The position numbers and the translations under genes were made by a program. A DNA stretch of 64,000 nucleotides from Vreelandella neptunia. GTDB lineage: Bacteria; Pseudomonadota; Gammaproteobacteria; Pseudomonadales; Halomonadaceae. The DNA lies in NCBI RefSeq assembly GCF_022489065.1, contig NZ_JAKVTW010000001.1:744001-808000 (forward strand). The letters run 5' to 3'. The notes beneath the pieces were generated by a model, which ran no database searches, had not been told where the DNA came from, and saw only the letters and a program-made list of their open reading frames with translations. Position 1 is the first letter of the stretch. Every line of letters begins with the position of its first letter. Of this stretch, positions 54,177 through 64,000 are shown piece by piece.

Positions 54177-54911
54177 ATGACGGCGATTGAAACGACCCCG
54201 CTTGCTCGCAAACTGGGAGCATTTGTGGCTTTGTCGGAGACCGAACTCTCGGTTATCTCGCAGTTGCATCAGCGGCGTAAGGCCGTGGTGGCAGGACGAG
54301 ACCTCGTCCATCAGGGCCAGTCAGACCAAATAGCCTACATCCTGGCCGCTGGCTGGGTTTGCTCGTATAAGATTCTGCCGGATGGCTCACGTCAGATCGT
54401 CGATTTCCAAATCCCGGGTGATTTTCTAGGCCTGAGAAGTGCATTGCTTCACACCTCTGATCACAGTATTGAGGCCATCTCGGATGTTGAAGTATCTGAA
54501 GTGTTGGTGAGCGATCTGCTGGATATTTTTGCTCAACACCTGCGGTTAGCCACGGCGGTTCTATGGGCAGCATCGCGTGATGAGGCCATGGTGGTCGAAC
54601 ACCTGGTGAATATCGGGCGACGAAGTGCCTTAGAGCGCATGGCGCATTTTCTACTCGAACTCGGCGCTCGGCTGACACTGGTCAGGATGGGCAATAAACA
54701 AGGCTATTACTGCCCGTTAACGCAGTACCATTTGGCGGATGCGTTAGGGCTGACGGCTGTTCACGTTAATCGCGTGCTTCGGCAACTGCGCGAAAAAGGA
54801 CTGCTGACGTTTCGCCATAATGAGGTGATATTCGATGATTATCATGCGCTGACCACGCTGGTTGGTTTTGATCCTACCTATCTGGATCAAACGGGACCGC
54901 TGCTGTCATGA
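54177..54911 (+). CDS. Crp/Fnr-family transcriptional regulator
   Basis: A 244-residue regulator; the ATG at 54177 has GGGA seven bases upstream. The N-terminal cyclic-nucleotide-type beta-roll includes GRDLVHQGQSDQIAYILAAGWVCSYKILPDGSRQIVDFQIPGDFLGL. The C-terminal winged helix reads YCPLTQYHLADALGLTAVHVNRVLRQLREKGLLTFRHNEV. The four Cys residues of Fnr-type iron-sulfur proteins are not seen, so it is not an oxygen sensor of that kind. Such regulators commonly control stress genes and PHA/energy modules; target genes here are unknown. It is convergent with atpG. Confidence 0.88.
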   Translation: MTAIETTPLARKLGAFVALSETELSVISQLHQRRKAVVAGRDLVHQGQSDQIAYILAAGWVCSYKILPDGSRQIVDFQIPGDFLGLRSALLHTSDHSIEAISDVEVSEVLVSDLLDIFAQHLRLATAVLWAASRDEAMVVEHLVNIGRRSALERMAHFLLELGARLTLVRMGNKQGYYCPLTQYHLADALGLTAVHVNRVLRQLREKGLLTFRHNEVIFDDYHALTTLVGFDPTYLDQTGPLLS

Positions 54912-54934
54912 GAAGGCAATGCCGGTGATGCTGC

Positions 54935-55834
54935 CTATGCCCCCTGCGTGGTAGCGACACCGGTGCCAAGTTCAATAATCTCTGCGGTAATAGACTCCTG
55001 CCTCACCCGACGTAACGTGGCTTGAAAGACATCCAGTTCCTGCGCTATCTGGCTGCCCGCTGCTGCCATGGCGGCCATGCGTGCTTCATTTTCCGCACTA
55101 AAGGCATGCAGCGCCGCCTTACACACCAGGGCATGAAAATAGTCCCCGCTCAGGTTGCGGATCAAGGTGTCGAGGGGGAGCTGGGTCAGGATGCGTTGCC
55201 CCGTGCTGGGGGGGAATAACGAGTGGTCGATGGGGAAGATAGCCTGTCGAAGGACCGAAGCGCGACCGGCGTGCCAGGTCGTGAAGACCACATCAAGGCG
55301 CTCTAGTCCCCCCTGTTCGATATCGCGGTAGATCGCTTTGGTAACCTCATCCGCCAGTGTGGGGATGCCCAGCGTATGCGCAGGCAGGGCGCTGCTCCAA
55401 CGTGGCACCAGGCCACGGGCCGCTGCAATGGGGGCCCCGCGCGTGCCAATCAAAAACAAAGGCTGATGGTGAGGCGTGCTGGCGAGGCAATCCAACACCC
55501 GCTCGCTGAATGCGCCCGCGAACCCCTGTTCGGCACAGAACACCAGTAGTCCACGTTTGTCTTGCGAGGCCGTAGTCTTCTCTTCGAGAGAGGGAACTTG
55601 AGAGACTGATTGAGGGGATGATTGAGAGGGTGATTGAGACAGTTGCTGTGAGGGTGGGGCAAGCACGCTAGAGATCGCGGCAGCAATGGTCGCCGCATAG
55701 CTATCGACCGCTTCGATCTGTTTTCGTGCCGCATGGGCACGCGAGGCCGCAATGCCTTTCATGGCATTCACCACCGCCCCTAACTGGCGAACGCTCTCGA
55801 TTCGAGCACTGATGTCAGCCAGTCGTTCCGTCAT
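54935..55834 (-). CDS. atpG: N-ATPase gamma subunit
   Basis: A 299-residue gamma subunit forming the central rotor stalk. The N-terminal helix ([33 protein letters not shown]) and the C-terminal helix ([42 protein letters not shown]) are the coiled coil inside the catalytic head. The central domain shows [20 protein letters not shown] Ser/Gln/Pro-rich low-complexity insert (about 62-78) is encoded by short DNA repeats (GATTGAG units on the plus strand, about 55605-55650). It overlaps atpA by 4 bp. Confidence 0.92.
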   Translation of the reverse strand: MTERLADISARIESVRQLGAVVNAMKGIAASRAHAARKQIEAVDSYAATIAAAISSVLAPPSQQLSQSPSQSSPQSVSQVPSLEEKTTASQDKRGLLVFCAEQGFAGAFSERVLDCLASTPHHQPLFLIGTRGAPIAAARGLVPRWSSALPAHTLGIPTLADEVTKAIYRDIEQGGLERLDVVFTTWHAGRASVLRQAIFPIDHSLFPPSTGQRILTQLPLDTLIRNLSGDYFHALVCKAALHAFSAENEARMAAMAAAGSQIAQELDVFQATLRRVRQESITAEIIELGTGVATTQGA

Positions 55835-57360
55835 GGCACCAGCCTGTCGTTGCCGACCGATAATGTGTCGACAAAACGCGTGATCGTGGCTATCAGTGTT
55901 GCGTGGTCTTCACTGCTCAACGCACCCGTATCGCCAAGCGTAGCTATCACCTTTGCGGCGTCACTATCCAACCTGGCTGGCAGGCCCGCGCAGAACGTTG
56001 CGATGGCGTCCAGCGGCAGCGTGTCAAGCAAGCCCGACTGAACGGCCATTACCAAGCCGATCTCATCGGCTAGGCGGAAGGGCATATGTTGTGGTTGGCG
56101 CAAAATGGCCCGGATGCGTGCCCCGCGGGTCAACTGCTGGCGCACACGACCATCAGGCATGCCGCCAAACCGGGTAAATACCTCAAGCTCCAGGAACTGT
56201 GCATAGTCAAGCCGCAGCGTGCTGGCCGCCTTACGCAACGGGACTGACTGCGTCTTGCCACCCACTCGGCTGACACTAAGCCCCACATCGACCGCCGGTT
56301 TTTGACCCTGATGAAACAACGCTGCATCAAGCACGATCTGGCCGTCGGTGATCGAAATCAGGTTGGTGGGAATGAACGCAGACAGGTTGCCCGCATCGGT
56401 TTCGGCAATCGGTAGCGCGGTCAGCGAGCCGCCGCCGCGCGCCTTCGATAGTTTGGCGGCCCGTTCCAATAACCGGGCATGGATATAAAATACGTCTCCC
56501 GGATACGCTTCGCGCCCCGGTGACTGACGCGTCAGCAGCGCAATTTCGCGGTGGGTGGCCGCATGTTTAGACAGGTCATCAATCACGATCAGGGCGTGCT
56601 GCCCCTTATCGCGAAAATACTCCGCCATCGTCATGCCAGCATAGGGCGCAATCCATTGCAGCCCCGGCGAACTGGCCGACCCCGCCACTAGCACAATGCA
56701 GCGCGAGAAGTCTCCCTGGGTTTGCAGTGCATCAATTACGCGCCTTATGCTGGAGGTTTTTTGCCCCACCGCCACATAAACACACAGCATATCGCTCGAC
56801 TTCTGCGCAATCATGGCGTCGGTGGCCAGCGTGGTTTTCCCCGTGGCGTGGTCGCCTACAATCAGCTCCCGCTGGCCCCGGCCCAGGGCGAATAGGGTGT
56901 CGACCACCAATACACCAGTCTGAACCGGCTCGGTCACCAGGTCACGCTCGATAATCGAAGGCGCCGGGCGCTCAATGGGCCAGTGAGTGGTGGTCTCTAT
57001 GGGCCCTTTACCATCGAGTGGGCGACCGAGTGGGTCAATCACCCGGCCGAGCAGGGCGTCACCCACCGGCACACTCACCACCTCACCGGTGCCAAAAACG
57101 GTGTCGCCTGCTTTAACATCGGTCGCGGCGTCGAGTAGCACGCTGCCAATCAGATCAGCATCCAGAACGCGGGCAAAGCCAAGCTGCCCCCCTTCAAATC
57201 TCAGCACTTCGTCAAGCCGGACATCGCCCAGCCCCGAAATAAGCGCCACACCGTCGCCAATTTCCTCAACCCGCCCCTTGCGCTCAGTGCGTGTACCCAC
57301 CGAGGCCGCCTGCACCTTGCGTTGTGCGGTTTCCAGCCAGTCGAGGGCGTTATACGGCAT
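55831..57360 (-). CDS. atpA: N-ATPase alpha subunit
   Basis: A 509-residue alpha subunit; ATG 57360 overlaps the atpF stop by 11 bp and has AAGG eight bases upstream. The nucleotide-binding loop is [14 protein letters not shown], a variant of GDRQTGKT. Other motifs are [60 protein letters not shown], and [34 protein letters not shown]. It is a non-catalytic subunit of the ATPase head. Confidence 0.95.
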   Translation of the reverse strand: MPYNALDWLETAQRKVQAASVGTRTERKGRVEEIGDGVALISGLGDVRLDEVLRFEGGQLGFARVLDADLIGSVLLDAATDVKAGDTVFGTGEVVSVPVGDALLGRVIDPLGRPLDGKGPIETTTHWPIERPAPSIIERDLVTEPVQTGVLVVDTLFALGRGQRELIVGDHATGKTTLATDAMIAQKSSDMLCVYVAVGQKTSSIRRVIDALQTQGDFSRCIVLVAGSASSPGLQWIAPYAGMTMAEYFRDKGQHALIVIDDLSKHAATHREIALLTRQSPGREAYPGDVFYIHARLLERAAKLSKARGGGSLTALPIAETDAGNLSAFIPTNLISITDGQIVLDAALFHQGQKPAVDVGLSVSRVGGKTQSVPLRKAASTLRLDYAQFLELEVFTRFGGMPDGRVRQQLTRGARIRAILRQPQHMPFRLADEIGLVMAVQSGLLDTLPLDAIATFCAGLPARLDSDAAKVIATLGDTGALSSEDHATLIATITRFVDTLSVGNDRLVP

Positions 57361-58087
57361 GATTAAGTGCCTTGACGATGGTGGCAAGATCCGACTGCCA
57401 GCTATTGTGAAGCGCGAAGTGCGGGGTTCTTATTTCAAGGCCCGCCATCAGGTCGGGGTCGGAATGAAAGGTGAGCGCCGGTGTATTGCCCAGTGCTTGT
57501 TCCATTGCCTGCGTTACCGCTTCCTTGTCCTGTTCGGTGAGGTCTGCCGCACTCACCACGTCGAGTCCATCCGCCGCGCTTACGAGCGCCTGTCGGTCTG
57601 CTGTGGAAAGCTGGCCGATGGCTTCAATCAGCAGGCCAAGAAAGGTGCTTTGTATCACCGAGGTGGGCAGTCGCGTGAGGAGTTTTTGGGCAATATCCAC
57701 GGCGAGCAAAGAGGCGTGAGACGTCAGCTCGGCGCGCAGCACGTCGGCCTCTTTGGCGCTGTTTCGTCGGGCGGCGTCAATCAGTGTCTCTGCCTTTTTA
57801 TGCGCAGTGGCAAGCGCTGCGCTGGCAGTGTTTTCCGCGGTCTTCGTGGCGTCAGCCAGCATTGCTTCGCGCTCTGCTGCGATGCCTTCACGGGCCGTCG
57901 TCAAATCAGCCAGGGCGGCTTCGGCCTGGGTGTTGGCGGTTTGTGCATCGCTGAGCAGGGCCTGGGCGGCTTCCTGACGTTTTTTAATAGCGGCAGCGAC
58001 CGGCCGCCAGAAAAAATGCGACAACAGCCAAACCAAAATAAGGACGTTAATCGCCTGTAGTCCCAGGCTCCAAAAATCGATAGTCAT
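57350..58087 (-). CDS. atpF: N-ATPase b subunit with delta-like C-terminus
   Basis: A 245-residue protein; the ATG at 58087 is 5 bp after the atpE stop. One N-terminal membrane helix ([18 protein letters not shown]) is followed by a long Ala/Glu/Lys-rich coiled coil of the peripheral stalk. The final 70 residues ([31 protein letters not shown]) match the C-terminal end of the F-type delta subunit. Since no separate delta gene exists in this operon, the protein probably does both jobs. The longer upstream frame is unsupported. Confidence 0.88.
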   Translation of the reverse strand: MTIDFWSLGLQAINVLILVWLLSHFFWRPVAAAIKKRQEAAQALLSDAQTANTQAEAALADLTTAREGIAAEREAMLADATKTAENTASAALATAHKKAETLIDAARRNSAKEADVLRAELTSHASLLAVDIAQKLLTRLPTSVIQSTFLGLLIEAIGQLSTADRQALVSAADGLDVVSAADLTEQDKEAVTQAMEQALGNTPALTFHSDPDLMAGLEIRTPHFALHNSWQSDLATIVKALNHAV

Positions 58088-58091
58088 GCCA

Positions 58092-58337
58092 TTACCCCAA
58101 TAACGGGTTGGCGAACAGCAGCAGCAACGAGATGACCAGACAGTAGATAGCGGTTGTCTCAATCATGGCGAGGCCGACGAACAGGGTTCGCGAGATGGTG
58201 TTCGCGGCCTCTGGCTGACGGGCGATGGCATCCATTGCGGCCGCCACGGCGCGCCCCTCCGCCAGTGCCGGGCCGATTGCCCCAAACGCCACGGCGAAGG
58301 CGGCACTGAAAATACTGACCATGCTGAGATAGTCCAT
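58092..58337 (-). CDS. atpE: N-ATPase c subunit, Na+ type
   Basis: An 81-residue hairpin of two membrane helices. The ion site is recognisable: Glu27 in GPALAEGRA on helix 1 and Glu60-Thr61 in AMIETTAIYCL on helix 2, with the loop ARQPEA at 39-44. The double carboxylate and the E-T pair are the pattern reported for N-ATPase/Na+-binding c rings, in contrast to the single carboxylate of H+-type rings. It overlaps the atpB stop by one base. Confidence 0.93.
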   Translation of the reverse strand: MDYLSMVSIFSAAFAVAFGAIGPALAEGRAVAAAMDAIARQPEAANTISRTLFVGLAMIETTAIYCLVISLLLLFANPLLG

Positions 58338-59050
58338 TAAGATTCCTTCTCTTTAGGGGGCGACGCAGGTGTCGGGTCTTTCGGTGGACGTTGACCTTCT
58401 TCAATTGTCGCCGTGATAAACACCATCGCCAGCACGGCGAAGATGTAGGCTTGTACCAGCCCGGTCAGTAGGTCGAGCGCCATCAAGGGAATCGGCACCA
58501 GCAGGCTCGCTAAGGAGGCCACGATGCCAATGACAAAAACGCCGCTCATCACGTTGCCAAACAAGCGTACAAACATGGAGAAGATGCGCGTGACGCTTTC
58601 CAGAATATTGAGCGGAATCATGACCAGGTTGGGCGCAGCAAAGGATTTGAGATAACCCCGTAGGCCTCCTTTTTGGATGCCAAACCAGATAATCGATAGG
58701 AACACGAGCACCGCCAGCGCTGCATCGGTTTCCATCTGAGCGGTCGGTGGCGCTATACCAGGGATCAGCGAAGACCAGTTGGCGACCAGAATGAAGAGAA
58801 ACAGGGTGCCGATGAAACTGCGATAAGGCGCGGGTTCTGCGCCGGTCGTCTCATGAATCTGGGTGTCCAGCGTCGTGACGATAAGTTCAAGCGCCGCCTG
58901 GCGTTTCGTGGGAAGAACATCAAGCCGGCGGGTGAGCAAAAACGACCCAAGAGCGAGCACCAGCATAATCGCCCATGTCGTGATCACGGCTTGAGTGATG
59001 GGCAGGGGCCCGAGTTGAAAAAGTACCGTGGCCTCAAGCGGAGAGTTCAT
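58337..59050 (-). CDS. atpB: N-ATPase a subunit
   Basis: A 237-residue membrane protein with about five to six helices. The conserved Arg that faces the c ring lies in ESVTRIFSMFVRLFGNVMSGVFVIG, and NVMSG with the QAYIFAVLAMVFITATIEEG segment is typical of subunit a. It forms the stator ion channel. Its ATG overlaps the atpR stop by 4 bp. Confidence 0.93.
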   Translation of the reverse strand: MNSPLEATVLFQLGPLPITQAVITTWAIMLVLALGSFLLTRRLDVLPTKRQAALELIVTTLDTQIHETTGAEPAPYRSFIGTLFLFILVANWSSLIPGIAPPTAQMETDAALAVLVFLSIIWFGIQKGGLRGYLKSFAAPNLVMIPLNILESVTRIFSMFVRLFGNVMSGVFVIGIVASLASLLVPIPLMALDLLTGLVQAYIFAVLAMVFITATIEEGQRPPKDPTPASPPKEKES

Positions 59051-59394
59051 GGGCTGGCATGCCTTTTATGACGGGGAGGATGACGGAGAGGACGGTTGAG
59101 ATAGCGGCGGAACATAAGGGATTTGGCGGCCACAATGCCGGCCAGTGTGGCCAGCAGCGTAAAGCCGCCCATCTGAACAGCGACATAAAGTCCAAGCGCC
59201 ATTAGCGAAAAACGTGCCAGCGTGAGGGCGACACCCATCAACGGGTGGCCGTGATTGACATTCACCATCAGGTTGACGGTCTTCTGCAAGGCGTAAAAAT
59301 ACCCATAGCCGAGCACCAGCCCACCCAGAAAGCACAGCGGTATGGTGAGTAGTAGGGGCAATGATAATAAGGGCAAAAAGAGCGCATTGATCAT
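59047..59394 (-). CDS. atpR: N-ATPase accessory subunit AtpR
   Basis: A 115-residue membrane protein starting at ATG 59394, which overlaps the atpQ stop by 4 bp; the longer frame is not used. It has about three helices (LLSLPLLLTIPLCFLGGLVLGYGYFYAL, ALTLARFSLMALGLYVAVQMGG and LLATLAGIVAAKSLM). Position and topology match AtpR, a subunit unique to N-ATPases. Its role is not established; c-ring or Na+ site assembly has been proposed. Confidence 0.85.
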   Translation of the reverse strand: MINALFLPLLSLPLLLTIPLCFLGGLVLGYGYFYALQKTVNLMVNVNHGHPLMGVALTLARFSLMALGLYVAVQMGGFTLLATLAGIVAAKSLMFRRYLNRPLRHPPRHKRHASP

Positions 59395-59671
59395 CGTGCA
59401 TTCATCCATTTCCAGGCGGTCCATCCGCCAAGGCATAGGCCTATCAACAACAGTGGCATTGTCCAGAAAATGCCCGTTGTCAGTTGGGTGTCCAGCCAAC
59501 GCCCAAAAAACAGGCCTGCCAGGGTCGGTACGATAAATATCCAGCCCAGCACCCCGATCTGAGCAAGACGACGGCCAACGGACATATCGCCTTCGCGCAG
59601 CCACCGTTCATGTCGATCTCGCCGTCGCCGGGCTGCATTGACCAGCGGATCATCGTGACGGTCCTCACGGC

Positions 59672-59675
<4 letters not shown>
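59391..59675 (-). CDS. atpQ: N-ATPase accessory subunit AtpQ (AtpI-like)
   Basis: A 94-residue protein with a basic cytoplasmic N-terminus and two membrane helices (LAQIGVLGWIFIVPTLAGLFFGRWLDTQL and FWTMPLLLIGLCLGGWTAWKWM). It resembles AtpI in helix pattern. It lies between atpC and atpR and overlaps both by 4 bp. This order is the hallmark of the atpDCQRBEFAG operon. Confidence 0.87.
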
Positions 59676-61605
<1,930 letters not shown>

Positions 61606-61690
61606 TCACTGCCCTAATCCATGTTAGCGTTAAAAGTTTCTGCCACTCTCCCCCTGGAAATAAAGGGGAGATCATTTGCGAGGCGCGGCT

Positions 61691-62380
61691 ATGCAACATA
61701 CAGAACACCATCGATCTCACCGCTCAGGTTGGCTGCGCGCGGCCGTGATGGGCGCCAATGATGGCCTTGTCTCAACCAGCAGCCTGATACTCGGCGTGGC
61801 GGCAGCGAGCACCGCGCACAGCGACATTATGCTGGCAGGTGTTGCGGGGCTGGTGGCCGGAGCGATGTCGATGGCCGCCGGTGAATACGTCTCCGTTAGC
61901 TCACAGGCTGACACCGAACATGCGGATCTTGAGCTTGAACGCAAAGCGTTGACGGAGCATTTTGATACTGAATTGGAAGAGCTTGCAGCGATCTATGAAG
62001 CGCGTGGGTTAACACCGGCGCTGGCCACTCAAGTCGCTGAACAGCTGATGGCAAGCGATGCGCTAGGCGCACATGCCAGAGATGAAATTGGTATCACCGA
62101 TACCAGCCAGGCGCGCCCACTCCAGGCGGCCTTTTCATCGGCTGCGACCTTCACGGCAGGCGCTCTGCTGCCGTTGCTGATCGCGTGGTGGGCGCCGCCG
62201 TCACTGCTTATTCTTCTGGTGGGGCTCTTCTCGTTGCTCTTTTTAGCCTTTTTGGGGGCGGCCGCTGCCCGTGTGGGTGGCGCGCCGATACTCAAAGCCT
62301 CGTTGCGCGTGATGTTCTGGGGCGCACTGGCGATGGCCCTCACGTTCGGCATAGGCCGTCTGTTTGGCGTCGTGGCATAA
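61691..62380 (+). CDS. VIT1/CCC1-family membrane protein
   Basis: A 229-residue membrane protein; ATG 61691 has GAGG about seven bases upstream. The N-terminus has HTEHHRSHRSGWLRAAVMGANDGLVSTSSLILGVAAAS, followed by SMAAGEYVSVSSQADTEHADLELERKAL, characteristic of the Fe(II)/Mn(II) transporter family. About four to five helices are visible, separated by a roughly 60-residue soluble acidic region. It probably moves Fe2+ or Mn2+. It is divergent from the N-ATPase operon with which it may form part of one transferred module. Confidence 0.85.
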   Translation: MQHTEHHRSHRSGWLRAAVMGANDGLVSTSSLILGVAAASTAHSDIMLAGVAGLVAGAMSMAAGEYVSVSSQADTEHADLELERKALTEHFDTELEELAAIYEARGLTPALATQVAEQLMASDALGAHARDEIGITDTSQARPLQAAFSSAATFTAGALLPLLIAWWAPPSLLILLVGLFSLLFLAFLGAAAARVGGAPILKASLRVMFWGALAMALTFGIGRLFGVVA

Positions 62381-62548
62381 ATAAGGGGTAGCGCAGGCAT
62401 CGCGCCGCCGAGAATAATGTGTAATGCCTTGATGACTGCCGTCGCACCCACGCTCGGTGCCATCCGACCAATAACATGTGCTTAACCTCATTCAATGCGG
62501 CTGGGTTTGTAGGAGTGGGCCTCATCATAATAGTGCCCTAACAGCATC

Positions 62549-63112
62549 TTAAGACTGAACATCATGAGCCTTAGTATTGGTGTTAGAGCGGCGGCGATAG
62601 CCATGCAGCATGCTAGCGATCAAATTATCGCCTTGCTTGATGCTTTCTACCACAGCACCTAATACATGCAGCGGTACTAGAAAAAGAATCGCGTTGGCCA
62701 TGAATTCGTGGGTTTCTTCGACCCAGCCCACCCCCCAGAAACGATCAGTTTCTTCCATCATGTAGCCAGTCAGGCCCAGACCGAGTATTAGCCCAAGCAG
62801 CACCAGCATCATGATAGCGCCCAGCGGTGTGTGAGTAATGCATGTTTGCTCTGTCTTGCTTTCGCGAACGCGCAGCGCACATTGAAGTCGGCTCACGGTA
62901 GGCCAAAAGCTCCGCCAGCGTGCACTCCAGGGACCGATAAACCCCCAAAGGATGCGTACCACGATTAATGCCACCAAGGCATAACCGACCCATTGGTGTA
63001 TATCGCTCCCTTCTTCGGTTAGCCATAGGTTGACGGCTATGCCAGCGACCAAAGACCAATGTACCAACCTGACTAACGGGTCCCAAACACGGATACGGGT
63101 ATTATCGGTCAT
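62549..63112 (-). CDS. cytochrome b561-like membrane protein
   Basis: A 187-residue protein with four helices of the prokaryotic b561 type. Candidate haem ligands are in RLVHWSLV, DIHQWVGYALVAL, THTPLGAIMML and the last helix VPLHVLGAVVESIK. It likely transfers electrons from quinol to periplasmic acceptors. A PepSY-like periplasmic protein gene lies 13 bp upstream of its ATG on the same strand, a pairing often seen with such cytochromes. Confidence 0.88.
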   Translation of the reverse strand: MTDNTRIRVWDPLVRLVHWSLVAGIAVNLWLTEEGSDIHQWVGYALVALIVVRILWGFIGPWSARWRSFWPTVSRLQCALRVRESKTEQTCITHTPLGAIMMLVLLGLILGLGLTGYMMEETDRFWGVGWVEETHEFMANAILFLVPLHVLGAVVESIKQGDNLIASMLHGYRRRSNTNTKAHDVQS

Positions 63113-63125
63113 GGAAATCTCCTAA

Positions 63126-63407
63126 TCAGTCATCGACTTCCTGTTTCACGATGCTGGCATCTACTGGATTGAAATAGATCTCTACTCGGCGTTCCAGCTC
63201 ATCCCAGCCATATATCTCGTAGCAGTTCCCCTCGGTGACCTTAAATTCTTTGATCTTGTAACCCATTTCGCTGATACGTTCTTGCATATCATCTTGGCTG
63301 ATCCATTCGCTACTGGGGGCATCAGTACAATGGGTCTCTGCCAGCGCAACCGTGCTAGCCGTCAGTAGCAGCGCCGTTGTTATAATCTTGGTGATGTGAG
63401 CTTGCAT
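63126..63407 (-). CDS. PepSY-like periplasmic protein
   Basis: A 93-residue protein; ATG 63407 gives a signal peptide (TKIITTALLLTASTVALAE) and the upstream frame lacks it. The mature part (WISQDDMQERISEMGYKIKEFKVTEGNCYEIYGWDELERRVEIYFNPVDASIVKQEVDD) is a single PepSY-like domain with two cysteines that could form a disulfide. It is first in a two-gene operon with cytochrome b561. Function unknown. Confidence 0.85.
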   Translation of the reverse strand: MQAHITKIITTALLLTASTVALAETHCTDAPSSEWISQDDMQERISEMGYKIKEFKVTEGNCYEIYGWDELERRVEIYFNPVDASIVKQEVDD

Positions 63408-63650
63408 AAGTGATATCTCTTTTCGATGGTGGGTGGCTGTGCAAGACATATTCGTCGATTGGCACAAGGATCATCTTAAATGAGGTAACTTATGGCAGAC
63501 TTAAAGAAAACTAGTAGGCGCGAGAGCTAGGAGGAGTGCTTTCATTCGGCCAACTTGAGACGACGGCAAGAGCTGCTCTCCTCTAAGCTCTTCTCTCCAA
63601 TCAGAAAAAATTTATCGTTTCTAAGTAATGGGTTAAGCCTTTTCCAGCTT

Positions 63651-64000
63651 TTACGGTTCGAAGGGGGGCGGCATTGCTGTGAACTGTTCACTTAGAAGCC
63701 GAGCCGCAGGTGACATGCTCCGATCCCGCTTGCGTACGAAATAGTAGGGTTCGCTGCGAGCCGGGAGCTCGACCTCTAAGATGGTTGTCATTCCCGTGCG
63801 GGACAGTACTTGAGCAACTTCAGTGGACAGCAGGGCCACAAAAGTGGAGTTGCGTTGGAGGAGTGACAGCGTGGCAAAAGCCGACGTGGTTTCGATCAAT
63901 TCCGTTGGGAAACGTAATCCTTGCGTTAGGAATTCCTGTTCCAAGTATTTCCGCATCGGCATATCGGCCGCGTACACAATCCAGGTACTAGCCGCCAGAT
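63651..64000 (-). CDS. LysR-family regulator, C-terminal part
   Basis: An open frame of 116 codons runs from the stop codon at 63651-63653 to the window edge. The sequence (LIETTSAFATLSLLQRNSTFVALLSTEVAQVLSR, then ILEVELPARSEPYYFVRKRDRSMSPAARLLSEQF) is the end of a LysR substrate-binding domain. The HTH and start lie outside. The target genes cannot be seen. Confidence 0.75.
   Translation of the reverse strand, partial: LAASTWIVYAADMPMRKYLEQEFLTQGLRFPTELIETTSAFATLSLLQRNSTFVALLSTEVAQVLSRTGMTTILEVELPARSEPYYFVRKRDRSMSPAARLLSEQFTAMPPPFEP

Noticed and set aside
55450-55752. A frame within atpG giving repeated NHPLNQSL units
   Set aside because: It is a second-frame reading of the short DNA repeat in atpG, with no start signals and full overlap with a conserved subunit gene.

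Overview
The window looks like the chromosome of a moderately halophilic gammaproteobacterium of the Halomonas/Vreelandella group. This is inferred from protein character (ProRS, GlpR, BetI, FadE and EptA all read as gammaproteobacterial), a complete choline-to-glycine-betaine locus, a PHA synthase operon and a Na+-type N-ATPase operon. Most of the window has moderately high GC. The block at about 32.3-39.7 kb is clearly AT-richer and is a genomic island.

Layout. 1-3.1 kb: the end of a membrane sensor gene and a secreted cupredoxin-like protein (minus strand), then a Tat-signal pentapeptide-repeat protein directly followed by an HPr-kinase-like/PqqD-like protein (plus strand). 3.1-12.7 kb: housekeeping genes (lytic transglycosylase, proS, lipoprotein, amidase, nfo, glycerophosphodiesterase, quinone oxidoreductase, SLC13 transporter). 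12.8-23.9 kb: a glycerol regulon (glpR, glpK, glpD and the ABC importer glpSTPQV with a DUF2160 protein), with repeated candidate GlpR half-sites in front of glpK and glpS. 24.1-26.6 kb: fadE. 26.8-32.0 kb: betA, betB, betI and a choline-binding protein, with a perfect BetI-type palindrome between betI and the binding-protein gene and a large structured palindromic element between betB and betA.

32.06-39.72 kb: tRNA-Met and 4.5S/SRP RNA (ffs), then an island inserted at the 3' end of ffs. It is bounded by a 55-bp direct repeat with one mismatch. It carries a tyrosine integrase next to the left repeat, a DUF5677 protein, 1.3 kb with no good gene, a P-loop helicase-like protein with a C-terminal HTH, a DUF2971 protein and a serine recombinase. 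Just outside the right repeat are three 21-22-bp spaced octamers that look like a transposon end.

40.0-46.8 kb: an envelope-modification cluster (small membrane protein, eptA, PAP2 phosphatase, dgkA, a GT9 glycosyltransferase) next to a PmrAB-type two-component system. Three sites with the 11-bp-period YTTAA pattern of a PmrA box make this a self-contained candidate regulon for lipid A phosphate remodelling.

46.9-62.4 kb: a compact energy/stress module. One operon runs phaC, a FabI-like reductase, a MaoC-phosphotransacetylase fusion and ackA. Divergent from it are cbpA-cbpM. A small conserved-looking protein and a Crp/Fnr regulator follow. Then comes a nine-gene N-ATPase operon in the order atpD-C-Q-R-B-E-F-A-G, whose c subunit has two carboxylates, and a VIT1/CCC1 protein. 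62.5-64 kb: cytochrome b561, a PepSY-like periplasmic protein and a truncated LysR regulator.

The points most worth following are the repeat-protein/HPrK-PqqD pair, the ffs island with the adjacent transposon-like end, the asymmetric ATP sites of GlpS/GlpT, the PmrA-type boxes, and the PHA-acetate-N-ATPase module.
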